From: Phytoseiulus persimilis
Lineage: Eukaryota > Arthropoda > Arachnida > Mesostigmata > Phytoseiidae
Length of the DNA stretch: 64,000 nt
Assembly: GCA_037576195.1 (NCBI GenBank)
Contig: CM075102.1
Coordinates: 24,424,745-24,488,744 of the forward strand
Direction: 5' to 3'
Part shown: positions 39,401-54,400 of the stretch, piece after piece
Layout: the number at the start of each line of letters is the position of its first letter
Position numbering within the stretch: the stretch's first letter is position 1
Notes under the pieces: model-generated
Told to the model about the DNA's origin: nothing
The model's input: the letters and a program-made list of their open reading frames with translations, nothing else
Database searches by the model: none
Translations under genes and position numbers: made by a program

Positions 39401-42400
39401 CTCCAAGTGAGGCATATCAGAGCAGTTACTGGAATATATGAAGTTTCTACCGGGGGATCAGCGATCGGGGCGAGTCCAGGCCCGTTCGTCCCCGAAAGGC
39501 CCACGCTCGCGCCTATGTGTGTCAAATCCAAGCTACTCGAAGCGTGAATTGGCGTGCAATCGAAGCCGTTCGAAGTCTAGTGGTCGCGTCGTGGTAACAC
39601 TCTGCAGTCATCAACATTCACCGGAAGCCAGAGTGAGGGAAGATACGGAGAGCCAGAGGCTGCTAAGCTGTAAGTAAGGACGGTGTTCTCACCGTTGTCG
39701 TTGACAGCGAGCTAGCCTGCCAGACTGCATCAAGCAGCTCAGCTCGCTGGCTAGCTAGTCATGTCAACATTAACTACGAAGTGAACGAAGTGGTTGAAGA
39801 GCATGCGGCAGCATCGTTTCTAGAAGGCCACCTCTATATCCCATGAGCAAGGTCATCGCTTACATTTGGCTATCGTAGAGAGAACAACGAAGCGAAAAAC
39901 CAACAAACGAGCGAACCGATTTATCTATCTGAGAATTGAAGATGGGAACTACTATACTCTGCGGTGGAGGTAGCAGTGTTCCTCTATGATATTCCAACTC
40001 GCTAGTGTTTACCAAGGGTCTCGACAAGCCCTCAGTCACCCAGTCACTCCTTGACCCAATGCGTGGCGTCAGGGAGCCTGCCGGGGAAGGCGGGGGTCAC
40101 TCAAAAGACGGAGCCAAATCACGCATGGATAGCTTCTCAGGAGGGTCGAGGTCTGCGCAAACGATCGACACGGAGATTCAGATTCAGCGCCTAATCAGTG
40201 AACTGTCCCAAGGACTGGACTTGGTTACTTACATGTTAGACCTCGCTACATACGGAGGATTCAATACACAGAAAAGAACTACAACAACAGTGGTGACATA
40301 ATTCGGAGCAAACATTTCGAGGCGCGCATGATTCCTGTGATAATGAACTGAGCATATCTCGATTTCAAGTGTTTGGGGCTCTTTTCGCGACTGTGTAGCC
40401 ATTGGAGGATTGGTCGCAGAGAGGTGGAGTATGGCGACACGAAATTTTTCCCGAATCATGACAGATATGAAGTAATGCGGAGAATAGGGACGCTAACAGC
40501 CTAATAGCCGGGGTAATGGAAGTCATGTTGAAATGCTAAATACCTATATTGGAAGGGAAGCAATAACCTCGTCCACCGAAGTATGAGCTCAGTACAAATT
40601 TAGTTGCGATGAGGCATATTATTCGAAAGATTAATGAATGTCGCAGTCGACCAAGACTAAAATTACCAAGGCACGTCTGAACACGTCGCCACAGCAGCGC
40701 GGGATGTGGTGGACTGACGGCCAGCAACACCTTCACGAGCGCTGGGCCGATCATCATCATCATCGTCGAATTATTCGTTCATTACACGAACCGACTATCA
40801 TCGAATGAGTGGACGATTTGCATGGCATCTCAATGGCGATAATAGTTTCCGTAGAAGTAGGAGTTGTGGCAGTAGTAGTAGAAGAAGAAGAACTAAAAGC
40901 GTTCTGGAACGTGCTGTCCACGATGCAAGTTGGCCGGACCCTACCGAGTTGGTAGGGAGGCCTACTCACTTGAATTCGGGTTCGGTGCTTGGCGTAGCCT
41001 GTTCTGGTTTCTCCTCAATTGCCATTACTGCTTCCCTGAGAGAAACGATTCCGTTGATTTCCCTGATTCGCCACTCGTCGTCGGAGAGCAGTATCGCTAT
41101 CTCAGACGACGTGTCCAGTCTGCTTCGATCTGTCGCCACTGGCTGAGATGCTCTTCCTCCCATCCCTCGACAGCCAGTGAGTCGACCAGACATAGGATCT
41201 CAGCATTTCAACATCCGAAGATGTATCGGCCAAACAAATTGAACAGTTTCTGTGCAACTGGTGAATTGATGCGCTACTAACTCTATCAAGATTCCAAGTG
41301 GGCACAAGTTTCCAGTTCTCTACGAGCTGCTGTGTCATAATCATTCGTCTCAAAGCCCCACTCAAGTTAATGCAGGAGTATGTCCTACTCGTGTCTTCGT
41401 TTTCTAGCTTGTCGGTATGTCTGGTTTATAGAGTACTGCCGTTGTGCTCTCCATATTCGTTTCTCGAAATGTCACGAGCGGCCTCTGATCGATTTTCAGT
41501 GAATGCCCGCTTCGGCCGGTCGAGTCGGAGATCTTTTGAGTCTCGCTCTGAGATCGAATCGGAGTTCCAGCTCCGTGGGGTGAATCTCGAATGCCGGATC
41601 CCGCATAGTGACATTGCTCCGGCTACGAGGATAGTTCCCCGAGTAGCTTTTTCTGCAAATGAGAAGCGGGGTGTATCTCTTCAAGGGAACCCGACGGGAA
41701 ACGAAGAGAAGTTGTTCGCCCGACATACTTGGGATCACAATTCTGCCTTCAATTCTGAGTATGAAGGGCGGACCTTCTGACTGTGGAGCACGGCATACCC
41801 GTTATCGAAACGGTTTGTCGATGTTTTCCAGCTCATTATGGTAACCGTCGATCTTACGAGCCAACAGCGTGGTGTGCTTTGTTTCAGAAACTGTGTGGTT
41901 CGTGAGGAGACCTTGAGAAGTCTCCCGACTAGAATGTGGACAGGAGAATAGTGAATATTCAATGTCAAAGAGAAAAACAATCCAATCTCGGCGCCTGATG
42001 CTGAGTCAGCACCTGCTCACAGAATGTTCCTGAGAAGCATGCATCATCTGTTTAAGGCCAGTCAACAGCTCGATTCCCGCGGTCAACGGTCGAGGATCAA
42101 TAGCTGCGGCCGCAGCGCTTCGATGCGGCGGGCCTTGGTCCTCTTTCGTTGCTCCTCGGATGTGATTCCTTACTCATCTAAATATCGAAAGCGAGCAGCA
42201 GTCACTCAAGTTGTTCAGTCACCCCTGAACCGCCGCAGTGTGTAGCTCGGCAGCTCATAGAGAATCTCTGGGTCGCGAGCTCGTTGAAAATCGCGTTTCA
42301 AGTTCTCTGCTCGGTACCTCCGGATGTGTTCCCCACAGGGTTTGCAGTCGGCAGAGGTCCGGCGCATGCGGCACTCAATTTCAAACTCTATCACGCGAAC

Positions 42401-45400
42401 GCGGTCGACCAGTAATCCAATCAATCACATCTTCTCGAACTTCCAGAGCAAGTAGGCAGTGTATCCGTGGGTGATTCGCGCCGTCGATTTGCAGCAGAGT
42501 CTGATTGCAGATATTTTTCACATAATGCAACAACAAGAGCAACAAGTCGTTTCAAAGTAAGATTTGCTGGAGCCGTCGATCAAGAGCGACACAGTGGCGA
42601 TCATGCGAAGCAACTCATGCGCGTTTCCAATCATTCGAGTTATCATAATCCGCACGTCCCTTCACTCAGTCGTTCAAACATTCAATCGGTCATCAACATA
42701 GCCTGAGAGAGCGGCATCTTCGTCTCTTACCTGAAATCAGTAACCACCGTCCCGGGAGGCGCAACGCTAAAAGGCGTCGACACGGTGTTAACAACGCAGG
42801 ATTATTTAGCGGAGGATTCCTCCATCACCTCATGAAGTCTCAGGCTCTGTATTATGGTCGCCCCACAGATTTTTGTCAAGGTAACACGTTTTCCCCTCGG
42901 TAAGAGACACCTCAGTCAGTCTATTGAGAATCATTACACTATCGGTGTTGCTCGGGATTCTTCCCGCTAATGGAGCCCTCTGGGATTCTTGCATCAGAGA
43001 GCAGAAAAGTCATAAGATAAGATGAGGCTGAGATCAGAAGGATAAACAGCTCAATCAGACAATATGGTCGAATTGGTATTGGCTCATGTTCAGTGATTGA
43101 ATTGATGGACGGGTAGTGATGGTGAACGAATTACAGGAGAGAATGCAGAACAAGAATCTTCCCACGGACGGAATAGTCGGAGTAAGAGAGCACCGAGCAA
43201 AACTGACTAGGGAGGGTGACGGTGGAAGGTGAGGCACCGCAACTTTCTACAGCCTCGCTTCAATTGCTCACTCGAGCGACGGTCATTCTGATCACTTCTC
43301 TCTCTCGAGCCAGAAAGGAGTAGACTCTGCTGCGCAACGGAACGCTGAGTACGTCGGATCATTTTCGTAAGTATTTTCTTCCTCTGTCATTCTACCTCTG
43401 GCCTAGCGAATGCATTGGGCGGTTCAAGGACGAAATAGGTAGACTAGCATCCGGTAATCGAGTGTGAGGTGCGAGAAGAAGCTGCGCGGAGTATGTTACT
43501 CCTGCTGCGAGAGTCATGTCCAAGCTTGCATTCAAAACTTTTTTCTCCGATCAAAGCCTATAGGAGGTCGTTCTCTAGCGCGGCGCTAGAGCTGCTAGCT
43601 TGTCAAGCTTAGCTTTGCACCGCTGCGTGGGCGTTCCATATCTAACGGTCGGCGGAGTCAAACAAGACCGCGAGCGGAAACTCGTTTCGGAACCTCGGAA
43701 GAACTCGCCATCACTACCTATTGATCAGCCAGATGAATATTCGAATCAAGGGCTGGCTGAAGTCCCTATGTAAATTCAGATCTATTTATATCCAGAGTGA
43801 CGATGAATGAACAGCCATTTCATTCGAAAACCTTCCTCGGAGGTTCACATTGATTTGGGCCGGTGAGTTGCAAGATCGATCATCATCATCGATCGCGAAT
43901 AGGCCGGAAATAGTTACACGAGTCAGATCTCCTAGAAACGTCTTGGGAGGAACGATGATCCCGAGGTTCGAGTTTGATCGGACCCATATCTCTAGCCTTT
44001 GATCACAACCGAGGGGGGCATGTGTAGCGAGTCACGCGGAGTACGCAACAGCATTTCAGGAGCAGGACGCCATGGATCAGCTCATAGGGAAGCTCCTTGT
44101 TCGTCCCGGCTGTTGCACCATCATTGATGATGAAAGTCCAATCAAGATGAGGGAAAGTACAAAGAGCGTACCCTAAGCGAATACTGGGAGAGCTCGCTAC
44201 TCGAGAGGAATGAGGAAGCAGATCCGCTCCGGGAAAAAAAACTCACCTATTGCCATGTACATGCGAGGAACAAAAGGCGAATGAGTAGTGGATGAGCGTT
44301 GGGTCGATCATGACCCCTCTCTCGGCACGGTCTAAGAGGTCGCTCAGGTAGCACAGATGTCGATAGCAGGATCTCACCATGTAGCGAGCGGTATACTCAT
44401 CCAGGACGAATATCTGTCCTGGGCTGAACCAACCCAGCGAGCAGTACGGGTCTTGCAGCCGGTAGTCCAGGGTTAGAGTTTGCAGGTGTCGAAACAGAGA
44501 GTGGTGGTCGAAGCGGTTGGGGTCAGCCGAGATGAACTCCTCCATGCCATGGCGACGCGCCCGTTCGGTATCACCCTGCATTCTCGATATTTGTGAGTTG
44601 CGGGTGGCTTGGGGCTGCGAGGTATGCGTGGGTGGGCTTGGCTTATGGGCTTGTCCGGTCGCACGGTAAAGTGCTTGTACCCAAAGGTGGCAATCGGCCT
44701 CCTCGACGGAGGCGAACGCCACTGCGTCACCTTCACGTACCGCATTGAAGAAAAACCTTCCCCCTTCACCAGGCGGCGTCGCTTCCTCTGGAGTGTAGTC
44801 CACCGTGTAGCCATCCAACTGCATCAGTTCGTTCGGTGACGAGCTCTTCTCTCGAAAGGAGCACATGGCAAAAGTGTACTGAGAAACTTGGACGAGTACA
44901 AAATATCGCTTCTTCCATTTTTTCCAGACGTTTCTCCCTTGCGCGAATAAGTAGCCTGCGTGTTTCATATTCTGCGGCCTCTCCATACGTATCGTTATCC
45001 GAATCTGGAGATCTTGGTCTTGGGCGTTCTTCGGGGCTTGCATCCGGTACCAGTCGGCGCCACACTTGCCGCCCATGGGTGTTGGGCGAATTTGCACTTT
45101 TCCTGTGGGAATCATAAGGGAAAACAAGTGAACAAAACAACGACTCAGACGCGAGGGCAACGAGTCTCTCAGGCTGGCGAACTCGCTTCTCTCCCTCGGA
45201 TAATGAGAAGGGCTTTGAGTCTCGGGCATTCTACTCAGTTCACTCGTCTCTCTGCAGACGATATTCTCTCTCTGGTCTGCACTCGTTTTAGCCATAAGAG
45301 CGAGGCTCCAGCAACCGGGCTCGTAAACCGCAAATCCTCATCATAAAGAAGACATGGTCTCCACCTCGTCGGCGGCTTTGCTAGGAGTGGGAGAGTAGGC

Positions 45401-48400
45401 GAACATGGAAGGAATACGAAGAAGCTTCACCAGCCGCTGCTCTCAACTCCAGACTCTTGCTTGCGATTTCCTGCTTTCTCTCACGTCCCGGGTGGCTTTT
45501 ACACTAGGCGAGGTCCGTTGTTGTCTTCGTCGCAACGCTTCGGGACTCACCTAACTCCTTGTCATCCAAAGAGAGCAATCCAGGACTCTCAGTGTATAAC
45601 TTGACCTTTACAATAGGAAGGGGGTGTGAAGTGGTGAAGTCGCCCTGGGTGTCCCACATGGGTTTGGCAGCTTCGGCCATGTCCGTTTGCAGTTTTTCCC
45701 CGCCCTGTAATGCGAGCAGATGAGTCGAACAAAGGGATCCAGTTGAGATAGATGGAAGAACTCCAGCCCATCGGATCTTTTTCAACTAAGAAGGATCAAG
45801 GAACGCATCAGGGAGTCATGCTTCAGAGCACAGCACACAGTCCATGTGCGCAGTCGCGGAAAGTCGCCAGGTGTTCCACACGAGAGTTACGGATGGGAGT
45901 TTCCGACCCGCGGTCCCTGGAAGAAATCTGACTCCCCGCTCTGCGAGACACAGGCACACCAAACGTGGCTACGGGTCTTGATACATCTCACGAGATGGAA
46001 TGGGCAGCCACGCGAAGCACCTAGTGCAATCTCATTAGGACATCGCTGACACTTGCAGGAAGAAAATGACGTCTTGCGAGCCTCGACACATGACTTAGCA
46101 TTTGATCCGAACAGTCATCCACACCGATGACATCGGGGTAGGCTGGCAGCCGGTATCAAGGGACCAGGATCGGGGGAATTTCGCTGGATACAGCAGGAAA
46201 GCAGCAGGAGCTCCTCGAGAAGGAACATATCATCATCCGAATGGCATACCGAAGGCAAACACCTGTTTCAACGAGCTTCCGGACTCACCTCGACTTCCAT
46301 TGTACAGTAGACGATCCGGTTGGGTGCAAGAGACTTTAATCCTTTAACTTCGGTGACAATGACCTCTAAGTTAAAATTAAGCACGATGTCGAACTTGGAT
46401 AACGTCGGCTCTGAGTCCTCGCTTACAAGGCCCTCCTTGTTCAGGGGTGCTTGACTTCTGTGGGCAAGGGTACGTCATTACTGAACGCTGGCGCCAACTA
46501 CGAACTTCCGAGCGGCTGAGTGGATGCCGGGTCGCCGGATGGATTGTATTGGAAGTGGGGTGGGGGAGACAATCGAGAACCGGAGGGAGCAAGAAAGAGG
46601 TTCCCTAATTTTTGACGAAGCCTGATCAAGCCTACGACGACAACGTCAACATCGAGGACAAAGGCGGCGATGGCTGTAGAGGGCAACTGACACGCAACAA
46701 GTCGATGCATCTCGTTAGCAGGGAAAGTTCGATAAATCGCCGAGGCATGAGACAGCTTGCATCCCTGGCAGCGAACTTGCGTTGGCCGCGCTCGACTTCC
46801 GTGCGTTAACGTAGACAAGTGAACGCGTCCTAGCAAATCTCAGAGTTTTCAGATGTGGCGGCCTGACACTTGCGTAGCAAGAATAAGTTGACGTGGGGTG
46901 GGTAATGAGTTGCTGGGTCCCCTGCATCCCGGAAGCTCAAATCGACTCACTGATTTGTCGGGATGAAAACCGACTATGAGAATAATAATAGGAGCGACAA
47001 AATTCGAGCGGAACGTTACGTTAGAAATCCCGAGCAGATCGTGCAGCCCACCGCTTCGAGGTAGGGGATCCATAATGGCGAATGCAAGTAGCCCACGCAA
47101 CAGTGTCGTAACAGACTCAAGCACCCCTCTGTAAAGCCGTTCTCCCCTTGATTCTTCTCGAGTTGAAAGCTGGCGGAAAGGGATGGAGTTAAAACAACGA
47201 AAAACAACTCAATGACTCAAAACAGACCCAGACAAACAGTTGAAGGAAATGATATAAATCAGCGGATGCTTATTATCAGCTCGTTCCGAAGTAACCCAAG
47301 TACACAGACCTTACACTGAAACATAAATTGAAGTTACTGAGAGGACGATAACGTTTACTGGCGACAATCATTCGCTTGTTCGGAGCTAACCTCCAGTCGA
47401 CCGAATCTCGATTTTCTGTAGCCTCGAAGCTATGACCGACCTTGTTGGATTGGAACAGACACATCACAAAAGATGGGGAAATAAAACGGGGAATTCAGCA
47501 GCCGAAGACGTAACGGAATGACTTGAGAGCGTAACTCGGTTCGAAGCAGTGCACAGCAATATCGACCGCCCCTCGCCTCGTAGGGAGCGGACTTGGAGAA
47601 GCAAGACAATCCCATATTGTGTCTGCATAGGCTGCTGACAAACGGCGATGTATTTCTTTCAATTGAGCGGCCGCGGAAATGTGTTGATCTCCGGTAGATG
47701 AAAGAATGGCAGCTTCCAGTGCTTGTGGCTTGTCAAAAGTGTTACCAAATATGACCGGTGAGAAACGTCGTGTAACACATTAGTGAGAATATTACTCGGG
47801 CACACATGTTTGTGAAGGTTCAAAGCGTCCCTTTGAGCTCAGCTCACTTCCCGGAACGACCTCCTCCCCCGCCATAGCTGCCGGCGTCGCTCCCCCGTCC
47901 ATCGCCATCACAACGACGCACCACCAGCTGCATACCCGGCCCCTTCGTTTCCCTAAGCACGTGCCAGAGCGGGTGCTGGGCGAGTTGATTAATCGCTCAC
48001 AAAGCATTGGTATTAGAAGTTCATTTTTAGAAGGCGACCGTTGCTCCCTCTGTGCAGCACATATTCCTCCCACGGCGGCGTTCGTCTTTTCCGCGTTTCT
48101 TGGTGTTCGTCCTCACACGAACCGGCAGAGAGCTTTCAGCTTGATGTTCTACTATCTTTGCGTCCGAGAAGTCATGCTGGTGTGCATGTTTCATGGGGGC
48201 TTCAAGTGGAAAGGGAGAACATTCATCGCAGTCCGACATTCGACACACGTCTGAGAACGATCCCCAACATCCCGACTCGAAGGGAATGAAATTCCGCGTG
48301 TGGGAGTAAAGATTAAAATCGTCGTTCCCGTGCTCGTTCGAAAACGGTTGCCAACGGAGCTAGCGAGGAGGGGAAGGGGGCGGGTAAAAGAGTGTAGGTC

Positions 48401-51400
48401 GATATTTTGTTCGTCGCATGGACTCGCAGCCTCTCCTAGACGGCCCTAAAAGGCGGACACAATGCAACCCTCAAGCCGGACCGTGCGATGTACTGGCATA
48501 AATATTGCGAGATGGATAATTAAATCAAAACCGCGAGAACTGCAAACATACGTTCCTTGAACTGTACTGAAGTGAACCATCAGTATACAGAACCCCCATT
48601 TGCGAGCCTACGCTACTCCAGAAAACAGCCATGTATTCCTAGAAGGTGCGGAACGGAGGATCTCCCAAGTTATTTGTAACTGCGGATCGTTTCAACCTCT
48701 AGGGAACGAGCCGGTTGTATCAAATCACGGTCAAGATTCACCCGCTGCCGTTCTATTACCGGCAGCGATCAATCGAGCCTCGGTCGGAGCGGATCATTCA
48801 GCACTTTAGCGCTCCCCTAGATTGAAATGCCATCGATCGGTCGCACTATCGACAGGCTATGGAAACGCCAGTTTCTCTAGGAAACCGCGACTGCCTATCC
48901 CGAGGTGGCCATAACTTCACGAATTTCGTTTAGGTGACCGTTTAGGTCGAGAGCTGTTCCGCCTCTCTCGGGTGCAGGCAAAAGCTATGCGCATCAGGCG
49001 CTCATGGAGTGAGCCAGAGGCAACAGAGGTCTGAGTTGACCAGCCAACCGACCGGCTGCGTGTCGCGAGTCTTATACCACAACCAACACCATGATCCGTT
49101 AAACGGGCGACGACGATTGACTGAATGGATGGATGGGTGCGGACGATCAGATGGCTGAATCAAGCCGCCGCAGTCCGCCAAGGTCGGAACTTCGTTTGCC
49201 GTATCGCCTTACTGCGAAACTTGCCCGAAAGTGCGGGTCCGTCCTGTGTAAGGGAACCGCCAAACGCCGGGCCCGTAAGCTGTGGTCAGAGCGGATGAAC
49301 GTTGTTCCGCGGGCGAGCTTTGCCTTGATCCCACCTCCCTCCATGCATCTCTTTCTGCTTCGGCCGAAAAATTATGGTCCTCGTATCCTTGACCCTATTC
49401 TGTTGCAGTCGTCCGATTGGCTGTTGTTTGATGAGATGAGACCCGGAAACTTTTCGCTGCCGCCCCTGATAACGGGGGCGGCATTCCTCCGGCGCTCGCT
49501 GTTGCCCCGTCCCACCGAACTGCGAGCGTTCCCCAAGAAAATCTTCCTGGAGTCCTCGGAATATCGTTCGAACGACTTCCGTTGCTCTTAGATTGCTGTC
49601 TCTTCGCATATCCGATAGAACCATTCAATGTTCGATTTCTGCTGGGCGTAGCGGAAGCGCAGGCATCCAGCCCGGCGCGTTCCCAGATAAGCCGATGAGT
49701 TTCACGGGAAATATTCCATTCCGCACAACCGAGTTCCCGAGATTATCAGTCAAACGACGGAATCCATGATGCGGCAGCCCGATAATCCCCGGCGGAGTTG
49801 TTCTCGAAATGTTCCATCCACCGTGAGAAGGCGGTAGAAGGTCTCCATCAACCGACTCACCTATGGTTGTAGCGCCTAAGCTTCTGCAGACCGTATTTCG
49901 AGTCTGCACTGCCCTTCGTGACGGGCAAACCTTCGAGGTTGGCCATCAGCAAGTTGATCGAAGATCGCATCTCTTCAACAAAAAGTAATTCCATTTCCTT
50001 GACGACGAATTTTGGCAAGAGCTTCCGATTCTGGAAACGAAGAAAGCGGACCCTCAATTAGAGAGCTGTAGGGAAGGCGCGCGGTCCTCAACAGCGGTTC
50101 GGGCGACTTGATGTTATCCTGTTCTGCGGAAGACCTTGGATCGCTCGGCATGGTCCGCTAGCTCAGAAATCGCGGAACGACCTTGACGAGGGTCATTAAC
50201 AAGTGTGCAGGCAAGCAAGCAGGTCGAGCAGAAAGCCGGGCGAGTCGAGCAGTGGGCAAAGGCAGCCAGCATGTCATGGAAGCAAGACATCGTTTGAAAG
50301 TCGTCGCGCGGCTTCTGATCATTGAATCAAGAGGGTGCTTCAGGCAGCGGGAACACTTCTCCTAAAACAGAGCGATTGGGTCTCGGTCCCTTCTTTTGTT
50401 CCGACGACGTTCTCTTCCCGGAAGTCTTTGTTCTTCACGCGGGAAAACGAACCATTGAAGCTTGGAATGAACGGACTCCTCACTCTCGAATGACCCCCTC
50501 AGAGCTCGAAGCAAAGCGCTCCGACAGAAATTATGTCCGCCGTCAGTGATAATTGTCGTCGACGAAGGTAGTCCGCCCCAACAGTCTCCCGGATTATTTC
50601 TAGAGCGACTCCATCAGACATCTATATCCAAGCCTCTCAGTTTATCCCATCCCCGTTGTCTTCGCAAGACACCTCCCCGGAATCAGGAGACAATGAGTGC
50701 TACTGAATCCAACAAAAGACTCTGACGACTATTCCGAGGGAGGATTACGGCTCCTGACCGGCGAATGGAGTCGGAGTCTGGCTTTGCTTGCTTTCTCCTT
50801 GCCGCTCCTCACCTTTTCCATTTCGTTGATTTTCTGAACCCGTCCGTCGAGTTCGCGTCTAATAGCAGCGGCCTGTTCGTCCGCTGAGTCGAGCTGCAAG
50901 GATCGAACATCACGTTTATACCAATCACGCTCCATGTTACGTTGGAAAATCGGACGTCTTTGTTCGGTGAATCGATTGAGCGCGCGAAGTTCATCGTGGA
51001 CAGCGCTCCGTCGAGAACGAAACAACTCGATGTTCCTCGGCTCAACGATAATCAGTCATCATTGAAAGGGAGGCGTGCAAGAACGCCACCACAAATGATG
51101 GAAGAAGCGAGGGAACTACCTCCCCCGACAGGACTGAGTCTGCTTCTGTATACTGAACTAAATCGACTCGAGCTTAATCAGCGAGTTTTTTTCTGCGAGG
51201 CGGTGACTGTGTGGGCCGGAGCGGCCCCTCGGGAATTCCCCCGCCGTGGCCGACAACGTAACTGCATCGTCGCTGATGGCACAGTTTGCTCGCGCGCAGG
51301 AACCATCTGAAACTCTGCGCGCCTGGCCCTCGAGCGGACCGGTTCAGCAAACCGCTGGGTTGCTCGATGGACGATCGGGTCGCGCGGTCGTATCGACAGT

Positions 51401-54400
51401 CGTCGTTTTCTCGGCACTATCACACGATGGTTCTGAGTTCCGATTCCGCAAAGACCCCGAGCGTCGGGATAGTTGACAGCTCGAGGACTGCGATCACATT
51501 CAAATCTGAAGATTGTTTACCGTCGACGCAACGGCCATAAGGGCGGGTGCAGCTGCTGAGCACGCTTCTCATACTGTCATAGAACCTCTTACTTGTAAAG
51601 CGTTGTACAAGAGTTGATGCTCAAACTTCTTTATGTTCAAAATGTTCTGGAACATATCGTAGAGTTGCTCCTTGCTGAGAACCACCTCGGAGACCAAATT
51701 CTGCTGTTGCAGTCGGCTTTGTGTTTTTCGAGCATCTTCGTCACCTCGAAAAATGGCGTCGAATTTCGTCATCCATGATGTCAAGACCTGGAATTGATTT
51801 TAACATTTCTTCAGACGATGCAAGTTTCCGAATCTCAGGTCTGGAACGGAAAATCCGTTGGGACAGAAGTCACCAACAGAGGGTATTCGATTTCTCGGAA
51901 GCAGCTTGCGACAGAATTTCCGAAATAATCGAGCTGCAACGGGAGCATGTTCAAGAAGAAGAGGGCGGTAAAGGCCAAACGAGAAAATCCGCGGCGGCTT
52001 AGCCGTTAATGGCTAACGCCCAGTGAAGACAACGGATATTTGTTGTCTGCGTTTAAAGGAGCATTCCAGCTAATTAGTTTCGCTGGCTCGCAACAGTCTA
52101 ATTTATGGCTTGGCGACGCTTGCAGCTCAGCTTTCTCCGACTCGAACGCCAGCAACGGTTCTTCCCGTCGTATCAGTAGCTCGGGCTCCGTCGCTGGTTG
52201 AACAAAACGCGGCCACCCATGTCAACAAATCGTGGAAGTTCTTCCCGAACGGTGTTTGTACTCGTATTCCGGGTGAAATTGTGTCACTCGCGTTCTCGCA
52301 GCCGTCTTCCGCGCTCCCCAGTTCTTCGCTTAGTCCTCTCCTCGGGAACAGTCCCCCTCTGCCCATTCCCATTTTTTCTCTGTTTGCTTTCGTTGCTCAG
52401 CAGTCATAGCAACTCAATCGGTTATTCGCTCATCGCGACGCGATTGCTTTGTGTGTTTGATCTTCCTCTTCTCAGTATTTTCCGCACGCAACTCGCACTC
52501 TCTGTTCCGGCGCGAGGAGCGCTGTCTTCAGAGAGTTCGTCCCTAATTCAGTTTGAAGTTCGTCGTAGCGAGGGAAGTGCTCGCTGAGATACGAAGTAAA
52601 TGCGAGAGAAATCCTGAGTGCTGCGGGGACGGGAGGCGAGGAAAAGTGAGCGATAGAAGAACTGGGAGCGTCGAGGGAGGCTGCCTGGGGATTCGGGACG
52701 ACCGGGAGGTAAGTCGGAGACACTGGGTAACTAATGGGAAGAGTGACTGGCAAAATCAGTCAGATTGAGAGCACGATGCCTTGCAGCGAGAACCCATGTC
52801 ACATGGAGGGAGAGGACTCCGAGACAAATAAGGAACGGACGAGCCTAGTCAGGCGATAAGAACGGTGGAAAAAAGGTGCGAGTTGCTCAGATCGCTCCGG
52901 GCCATTCCACTCCTCGACTCGGCTTTTAAACATTCATCGCCGAACAAGATCCGGTCGTCGTCCACTCGTCGTTCGAGCGGAGTCGTCGTCGTTGCCGGAG
53001 GTTCTCTCAACTTGAACGAGGCAAACTCCGGCCCACTCTCTCCGGTTGTCTTCGAGTAAAGATCAGTCTCTTAGATTGGCGTAGAGGTCTTTTCAGACTC
53101 AGGAAGGATCGTTCAGCGTGGAAAGCTCAGCTGCAACAGGTTCGGCGCCGCACAACCTCAGCCGATACTTGTTAGACTCTCTTTACTGATCGATCTGCAT
53201 CCATGTACTGTAATAATATTATCGAGCGGTACGCACAGAGCAACCGGATCACTAAGACGGTATCAAGAACGGCTCGCAGAAGCTGATCGAGCTGGAGAGC
53301 TCACAACAAGGTAACAAACTGCGGAACTAACGACCAGGCCAACGTAAGCTGGGTCGATCCGGAGCTCGCGGGGTCAATTGTGATTACGATCAAGCGGAAC
53401 GGAACGATTGTCCTTACCGTTTCTTTGCTAAGGCCGTCGATTTCAGGAAGCGATCTAACTCTTTTCTCGATGTTATTTCGAAAAACTTCTCTGAAGTCAT
53501 GTTGAGAGCAGGCCCCACTAACAACCATCATCGCGACTCTGTCACTCCTGAGAAACACCTGGAACAATCAGTCGAGATAGGTTAGGTCGATTTCGCGTCT
53601 TCCATAAGCCCACATCTCGTCGCCCAGAACACACTCGGTTCTGATTCGGTCCATTCGAGAGTATCAGACCCGCACAGTGGGCAGGTCAGTCAAGCAGGCT
53701 GGATAATGAGAACCATCAACAGGAATACGAAAGGGATCGCAGCTCTTCTCGAAATCTCAAATCGTGCGCCGAGGCCCCGAAAGACGTGAGCTCTGACCAC
53801 GGAGATGGACCGTGATCGAGTTCAGCTAGAAGTCTCTGATGAGCAATGAGATCAAAAAGCGGGCGCGACCCGTGGTCGGGAACGTCCGTTAAAAGATTCA
53901 CGCGATCTGGCACGAAGAGTGCATCCGTGCAGCGCCTTCCTCCGCCACAGGCAACTTCAATCTGCAGGAATGTGTCCGTATATTGCGGTCGGACGCCCTG
54001 GAGAGGCATCGAGAGAACGTTCGGGGAGTTTCCCGACCAGGCGAGTCTAGATCTCATCTCGTCGCCGCTGTTCTCGTCGCTTTCGTTCTCGTAAGCTGAA
54101 TGGGATTCTTCGGAGAGTGTCTTTCTCGCCAAACAGAGCCTTGCCCTCCCGCAGCTACATGGGCAGCTCTCTGGCTGCGGAAGAATCCAGAACCGTTTGA
54201 CCTGCCAATCAGATCCGGGCTCTGCGGGGCTGCGAGTCAGACCGGGCCACAGACTAACCCGTGGGCACACTCAACGCCGAGATAGATCGGGAGAGCAACG
54301 GATCAGGGGAAACGGCGGCGGCGGCGGGGCTTCGTTCGTCGTTGCGATGGTGCAACAGGTGGTAAGGGTGCACTCGATGGGATAACCCGCAGCCAACGAC

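Noticed and set aside
40005-40301. 98-codon plus-strand frame in intron 10 with a protein-like composition
   Set aside because: No homologue recognised, opposite strand, no splice context.
49133-49591. 152-codon plus-strand frame facing a long minus-strand frame in intron 7
   Set aside because: Neither translation shows a nameable domain. It may be an old repeat, but nothing supports a gene.
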